DNA from: Gambelia wislizenii | Taxonomy: Eukaryota; Chordata; Lepidosauria; Squamata; Crotaphytidae | Length of the DNA stretch: 64,000 bases | Direction: 5' to 3' | NCBI GenBank assembly: GCA_030847615.1 | Contig: JAUMIR010000001.1 | Coordinates: 288,326,187-288,390,186 of the forward strand | In this document: in pieces, positions 57,766 through 64,000 of the stretch | How positions within the stretch are numbered: position 1 is the first letter of the stretch | Layout: each line of letters starts with the position of its first letter | Translations under genes and position numbers: made by a program | Notes under the pieces: generated by a model | The model's input: the letters and a program-made list of their open reading frames with translations, nothing else | Told to the model about the DNA's origin: nothing | Databases searched by the model: none

Positions 57766-60700
57766 ATATTCAGTGGTCAAGAAATGTCTTTGTAATAACC
57801 ATTCTTCTTGAAGTGGTGGTGTTGCTATGATGACTGTAAGTTGTCATTGCCTGTAAGTATAGTTCTTGGGAGAAGGGAGAAGGAAGAGGAAAGAGAATAG
57901 CAAGGCTATTTCCCTAAAAGGAGCAAGGATCCTGCCAGAGAGTTGGTTATTGCATTACACAAGTAAATTTAAAATACAAGGAATGCGGCTTGCAACAAAA
58001 TGTGTGGAGTGCTTTCATTCACCATCCTTGCCATCCTCTCTTCCAAGGTGCTCCATGCCAGTGTGCCCCCCCCCCTTCAACACATATGACAACAGAGCCT
58101 CTTGTGGGCTCTGAGCATACTCTGCCCTCAGAGAAGAACCCTTGGCCCTGCACATTTGCTGGGATTAGGGGTTCAGGACCAAGTGGAAAAATCTCAAATC
58201 TCTCTTACCCACCCCCAGTACCATATTTAACAGACACAAAAAAGTATGATTCGCGATTCAACCCATGGCAGATGCCTTCAAGGAGCGTGAGGTTCCTTTG
58301 CAAGGTAGAAGGAGGGGGGCTGACAGGACTTGCTGCCACCTCCACTGCTGCCCTACACTATTTTTAATAGGGACTTACTAACCTTGCTACATGTTCACAG
58401 TCTTTCTCAGACTTGCAAGGATTGCAGTCCTTATTAAAAATGGTATAGGGCAGCAGCAGAAGTGGCAGCAAATAATCAATGAATAATCAAATCTGCAAAA
58501 GTTAAACCCACAGATATGGAGGTCCAGCTGTACACATCTTGAATTTGCATGTAAGAGAGTCAGTACACATCAACTTTTCTGCACAAGACAGCAGCATAGA
58601 ATAACATTTGTGGATAACTGCCACAAATCAGTTTCAAGAATAGCATTTTATGCACCGCATCTTTAATCTGTGCCTTGGTTTTGCCATTAGACCACTGAGC
58701 CAGAGAGGAAACACTGGCAAAGCAAAGAACAGGGAAGGCATGAGTGCAAGGCTTTGTGCCATTCCCCTTACACCTGTTTTTGGGTCCGTGATGCCTGAGC
58801 ACAGGTGTGCCACAAGTTCACTGTGCCATTTGTGGATTGACGACTGACCATATTGTTGAAGGACAGAAAAGAGAAACTTCTGGGTTATGGGCCTAATCCA
58901 GTCTATAAAACAGCAGAGTCTAGTCCACCAAGGGCTTCCCATTGACCCTATCCACTCCCTGAAGCCCGCCCCATCCAGAGTCCCCACTATATTAGTATTA
59001 CAGTATATGCCATACTTAAGTGCCACCTTCTCCATTTAGGTTGACACTATTGTCAGAGGTTTGTAAGAGACCATGAGTAATTCATTCCCTTAATATAATC
59101 CTTAAATCTACAATGTCATCAGTGTTAACACCTTTGGCCAGCTACTAAATTTACATCACCCCCACCACACAATCCAATCTCTACATCAAGATTTCAGTTC
59201 ATGACTAATGCCTCATTTGCACTTGAATTTCACATAGGTTAAATGGAACACAGTACAATGCTGTGAAATTTACACAAATTTGAAACTCTTGAATACAGAT
59301 TGCTGGTAATGCAATAGCCACTTTGTCACACCTCTTAAGGATGTGTGGAAATCAAAGGAAGAAAGAAATCATAAAAACCCTTCTGACTATCCTAAGGCAT
59401 AAGGGATTCTTTTAAAGGCTTAAAAAAAAAAGGCCAAGAGATGTGGATTTAACTAGGCTTCTGTCCTTTTAATTTGAATTTAATTTGCATAGACCCAATT
59501 ATAATAGAGCTTGCACTTTTGCAAGAGCTAAAGTTCTTCCAGTGCTTCACTATCCCACCCACCATCTCATTCATGTCCTGTTTGACTGACACTGCCTCAT
59601 GTTTATAGTTATATTAAACTATAGCACAGGGTTGGGCAATGATATATTTGTATGGTCCCTGTAACCTTTATATAGCCTTCAAAATGTGCAAAATTTCCTC
59701 CCAGATCTGTTGAACTCTGATTTAACTCAGTGGGCAGGATGCCAAGTTAGTGAAATTTGATTCTACAACTAGATTCCCTCTAGTTCTTTAGCTGGAATAT
59801 GAAACTGCCTGCAGCAGAAAATCTTTTGACGCTGTTATCTAGTGACAGTAACTGTTCCTGTGCGCTTGTGTTGGCCCATCTCACTACAGTTACTCTCTCT
59901 CAGCCTGACCTCCCAGCCACAGAAGAGTGTGTGACATCTTGAACTATGATGCTGCAGCATCCTTGATCGAAAAGGCCAACTTGCAAGTGATGCTAAATAC
60001 ATCACTTTGTGTATCTTTTTGACAAGTGCACATAGCAATGTGTGTGTGTGTGAGGTGGTGGTGGAATCTACTGGGTGTGTGTGATGAGGAGCAGAACCAT
60101 AAGGGACAAAGAAGAGAACTTTAACCAATTCTACCCCTCCTTGAGCTGCTATTTCCATTGGGAGGGAAGGAGTAACCTAAACAACTCTGGTGTATTGTAC
60201 TACAGTGGTTTCATTGGCTGGTGTCCCTGTAGTTCCCTTCTTTGGCTAAAGCTACCTGGTGATTCCCTCCAGGAAGCCAGTGGACAAGCTGATGTCCCAA
60301 TGTCTCTCAAGTCATCACATCAACACCTACTTCAGTCTTCAGTCCTGACACCTATTAGGTGGACTGGGGGAATCTTTGTCAAGCTGTGAAGGAAATGTTG
60401 CATTGACTAGGATATTTGTATTCAAGCATTGCCTCCTCCCTCTTTGAAGTAGGAAGGGCTATAACTTAGAGGTAAAACAAATGTATGCAAAGGATCTTAG
60501 GTTTAAATTCATGCATGCCTTGGTAGGGCTGGAAAATATTTCATTCTGAAAACCTGGAGAGGTGTTGCCAGCCACTGTAGCCAATATTGAGCTAAATGGA
60601 CCAATGTTATTATGTAGTGTAAGGAAACTTACTATGTTCCTATTGGTTCTGAACTGTATCAAAACACCTCTTGCTCCAATGTCTGCTCTGCCAAAGGGAT

Positions 60701-62342
60701 TTTTGGAAACCACGAATGGGCTCTGTCTTCTGTTCTGATGACTCTGTGAGAACCCTGGATGCAGCAGTTTGCTCTGAGCATTTTTTTGGGGGGGGGCGGG
60801 ATCATGGCCACAAACTACATATTAACTCAAAGATCAACCACTCCTTCCTGGTCATTTCAGTGTTTGCCAAGATATTTTGCTGCCTCAGTCAAAGGACAAG
60901 ACAATCCCCCAGCTTTCCCACCCCACTTAATTCCACACATAGAAGCCAGTTGGAATGGCCGCTGAATCTTACTTCAGCTCTAGCAAACAGATAGTGTTAC
61001 CCTGGAGGTCACCAGGCTAGTTTAGAAGGTATAGGATAGGCTACATGCCATATACAGTTCTTCCAACAGAGACACAAGGGCAAAGACACTGGGGAGGATT
61101 GGTGGAGCAGCTCTTGCTGCAGTCCCCTTCACAGTGTTTGCTATATGAAGCAGTTGCCTCAATGTGCCTAATGACTGAGTTACTCTATAATGTCCTGGCT
61201 AGTTGAATTGTTATCTGAAGGTTGATACTACTACTAATAGGGTACTTCAGTTTTCCAAAGAGATCTTAGTAGGATAAGTGGAGGAGCTCACCTCCATAGT
61301 AATTTCAATAGTGTCTTGTTATTATTATGTAGAAAGTGAGTCTTGAAGAGAAGATATTACAAAGTGGATGCCTACCACCTCTGGGAACTAATAAGCAGGG
61401 CCTCTGTGAAGCTCTCAGTATGCTGCTATGAAAATAAACACAGAAATGTATGGAGCAAACCACAGAACACATTTTCTGAAACATAATATTTATTTTTGTG
61501 TTTAAATTTCACACTTCAAGAATATTAAATAAATAGGATGAAAGCTGTGGAGGTTTGCATGAGATTTTCAAGCTGCAGCCTGTAAGTAAAATAAGCAGAA
61601 GAGAATGTGGGCTTGTTCCAACTCCAAGGGTAATTTTTAAAAACTAGGCCTGGAACTACAGCTCAGCTGAGTTAAGAATGCCAAACATGAAAACAGGTTA
61701 AGCTGTCCTTAAAGAAGGAGGAAGAGGACGTTCTTTAGGCTAAGCCTTTACAAGTTGTGTTTTGGTGATTTGTATGCAGCCTCTTTCAACATCAGACAAC
61801 ACAGGATTCTCATCTGTACATCTAGCAACATAAAGTGGGACAAAATACATGTACCCTTATAACAGCCTTGTAGTACCTACTATTTCTTTTTACTGGTAGT
61901 GCCTCGACGTCTATCAACCAGAGCTAGGTGGTAACTAAAGTACGTAAGGCCAGGTGCAAAATGGATTGGAGAGAATTTAGTACTACAAGAGCTTGGAAAA
62001 GTTACAGTTCTACAACTTCCAGAATTCCTCAACCTGTATAGTCATGCCTGCAGTGGGATTCTGGGAGTAAAAGTAAAAGAAAAGAAACTGCTCCAGGCCC
62101 TGACTTTTGACACTCATACAGTATAATGACCTGCATCAGAGATAGTACCGGTTAAGAATAACAGCCTGACCCAAGGAAGGAAAGCCTTTTTGCTATTACC
62201 ACAAGAAGTCAAAATTATTGCTAATTTAGTGAAAATCACATAGGAATCACCTACCAGCAGATTCTGATCCACCAGATGCTGAATCCTGCCTTACCCTCAT
62301 CAGTAAGAAGTATATGGTTTCATGTGCTTTGAAATGATTTAA
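57766..62342. other. Unassigned sequence, one Tigger-like end
   Basis: Near 58475-58535 TCAATGAATAATCAAATCTG, then CCACAGATATGGAGGTCCAG and CTGTA look like the right end of a TcMar-type MITE. Around 59628 ATAGCACAGGGTTGGGCAA resembles a hAT left end. Open frames up to 133 codons have no domain. No gene was recognised in this 4.6-kb stretch. Confidence 0.35.
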
Positions 62343-62908
62343 GGACTTTATCAGACTACAAGTTTTAAAATGTTCTTTTGCCGGCATAGAAAAAACCATT
62401 TCTATACCAGCAAAAGAATATCCCCACCCCCTGAACTTACCTCCTTTCCCAGCAAAGTCTCCCTGGCAGTAAAGAGGAAGTGAACAGAGCCTCATTCACT
62501 TCCTCGCTTGAAATCTCGCATGATTTTGTTGCATGGGAAATTCAAAAATAAAAACAAGAAAACTACATTTAAAGTTGCACAAAGCACACACACACACATT
62601 TTAAAGATCCCAAGTAACCCAGGGAAGGTTAAAAAAAGAATTATCACTTACTTGGATGTCCCAACCTGACCCAGAGGTGTTTGCACCGGCGAGAGCATTG
62701 TTGGGGTAAGTACAAGATTTAAAGGGACAGAGGCATCGCTTGCCAGCAATGTGGCAGGGGGAGCTATTGACAGCTTAAGCCATCAGTTTAAAACGGCAGT
62801 TTTTGGTCTGTTTTTAACTGCAAAAGGGTGATGTCGTCTGATCCGCATGCCCTTTAGCAAGTATGTGGCATCATGATGATGCTATATTTTCCATGTCTGA
62901 TAAAGTTC
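62343..62908. mobile_element. GGACTTTATCAGACTAC-end MITE, group C, copy 2
   Basis: It starts GGACTTTATCAGACTACAAG and ends TTTCCATGTCTGATAAAGTTC, flanked by TAA (62340-62342) and TGA (62909-62911). It has the same left-end hairpin as copy 1 (GCCGGCATAGAAAAAACCAT / TTTCTATACCAGCAAAAGAA). The minus strand has ACATCCAAGTAAGTG (62645-62659). Confidence 0.87.
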
Positions 62909-62959
62909 TGAGAGAGGTTAAAGCTATTCCCACCAGCCCTAGGCCACCTTAGCCGGTGA

Positions 62960-63125
62960 TGAGGAATGTTGGGATCTAGACATTGAGTTGTTTAATATGT
63001 TTTTTTATCTCATTTCAATTACTCATTGATTTTTATCTAGAATTGTTTAAATTGTTTATATTGTTTTATCTGCTTACAGTCCTGAGATCTCTCAACAAGA
63101 GATAAAAATACTTTAATAAAATAAA
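62960..63125 (+). repeat. LINE 3' tail remnant
   Basis: TTGTTTATATTGTTTTATCT followed by GATAAAAATACTTTAATAAA and ATAAATAATAG resembles the end of an L2/CR1-type 3' UTR. It lies between the last two MITEs. Confidence 0.45.
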
Positions 63126-63239
63126 TAATAGAACAAATAGGTTGAGGACTCTTCATATTTGTTGGGAGGGAGATGATCACAGCAAGAAGAAAAGGTTTGT
63201 TTTCCTAATTAAAGCCACTTCAGGGTCTGTACAAACTAT

Positions 63240-64000
63240 GGACATTATCAGACTAGTGCCTAAAAATGCTGTAATTCTGCAAATGAAGATAGCTGAAACA
63301 TCCTGGCATTATAATACTTAATATCACATGTCACTGTAATAATGTAACAGAAATGTCATGGAATTATTGCACACCGACCTCTAGTGCTTTAAGAATGGGA
63401 ATTTACTTCCACAATTTGGCATGAGTGAGATTTCAGAGGTTCTTATGAGAAGATTAGCTAACACACATTGGAAACTGTTTAATGCAGTTAGATGTGTAAA
63501 TTGTTTTCCACTTTAAAACAATTTGTAAGCTGCTCTGATAGCCTTGTGGCTGAAGAGCAGGGTATAAATAAATAAATAAATAAATAAAATAAAAATGTGA
63601 GTGCACTTAAAACTCCAAACCTCCCTTAATCAACAAAGTAAATTAACACACAAGCACTGAAACAAACCTAAAAACGTGCAAACTAAATGGGACAGTTCAT
63701 AAAATGACTGTCCTGTGCTTAGTTTTCGGATTCTCACCCGGAGGTTTTCTCACTGAGAACCACCCATTCATGCTGTAATCTTTCAATTACAACAGGATGT
63801 GTTTTCACACACATTCAACAGCGCAAAAAAGGTGCTACTGATGATCTATTGATGGCTTGTCCCATCAGTTAGAACTGATGCCTTTTTCACAGCTGAAGCA
63901 AGGAATAACCACGTGAAGATGATGACGTCATGCAATAACGGGGCCCATTCATGCCATCCTGATGTCGCAATCCCATGATTTTTGCCATGTCTGATAATAT
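63240..64000. mobile_element. Group E MITE, opposite orientation, cut by window end
   Basis: The left end GGACATTATCAGACTAGTGC is complementary to the right end of 20320-21029. Then come an (AATA)n tail at 63557-63594, CTGAGAACCACCCATTCATG, TGACGTCA (63923-63930) and finally GTCTGATAAT at 63989-63998, where the right end must be within a few bases of the window limit. A LINE-tail-like insert (TTGTAAGCTGCTCTGATAGC) lies inside at about 63522. The donor-like module is present but mutated (minus strand, near 63735). Confidence 0.8.

Overview
The window reads as non-coding, repeat-rich nuclear DNA of a vertebrate, most likely a squamate reptile (lizard or snake). The evidence is the repeat content: 5S-rRNA-derived SINEs, tRNA-derived SINEs with a MIR-like core, a young L2-clade LINE, a Ty1/copia element, a Penelope-like remnant, and many foldback MITEs. 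I found no host protein-coding exon, tRNA or rRNA gene, and no CRISPR array. Every long reading frame I could identify belongs to a mobile element, and all of these are damaged.

Layout. 1-9.7 kb is mostly unassigned sequence with two SINEs. 9.7-11.3 kb looks repeat-free and carries three octamer (ATTTGCAT) sites, so it may be a conserved non-coding block. 11.9-15.6 kb holds four hAT-type MITEs with 8-bp target duplications. 20.3-21.0 kb is a complete 710-bp MITE. 23.1-24.0 kb is a truncated LINE with a C-terminal zinc finger and a (GA)n 3' end. 29.2-32.2 kb is a 5'-truncated L2 LINE with an 854-codon open frame. 32.3-36.1 kb is a cluster of foldback MITEs, one sitting inside a 5S-SINE. 36.87-40.36 kb is a complete but internally deleted copia element, with LTRs, primer site, polypurine tract and near-matching 5-bp target duplications. 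41-52 kb is a patchwork of TcMar-like MITEs, SINEs, LINE fragments and a MITE nested inside another. 53.4-55.6 kb has another MITE and a Penelope remnant. 56.9-57.8 kb is an old L2 3' end. 62.3-64.0 kb ends with two more MITEs, the last cut by the window edge.

The most distinctive signal is a set of about a dozen MITEs whose interiors fall into several groups but whose ends look alike (GGACTTTWTCAGAC or close variants) and which make 3-bp target duplications. That suggests one PIF/Harbinger-type transposase family moved them all. Several of the longer ones also share an internal ACATCCAGGTAAGTG segment that looks like a splice donor. Two insertions let the empty site be read directly. The copia element's primer site matches the anticodon arm of initiator tRNA-Met, the half-tRNA priming mode known from Drosophila copia.
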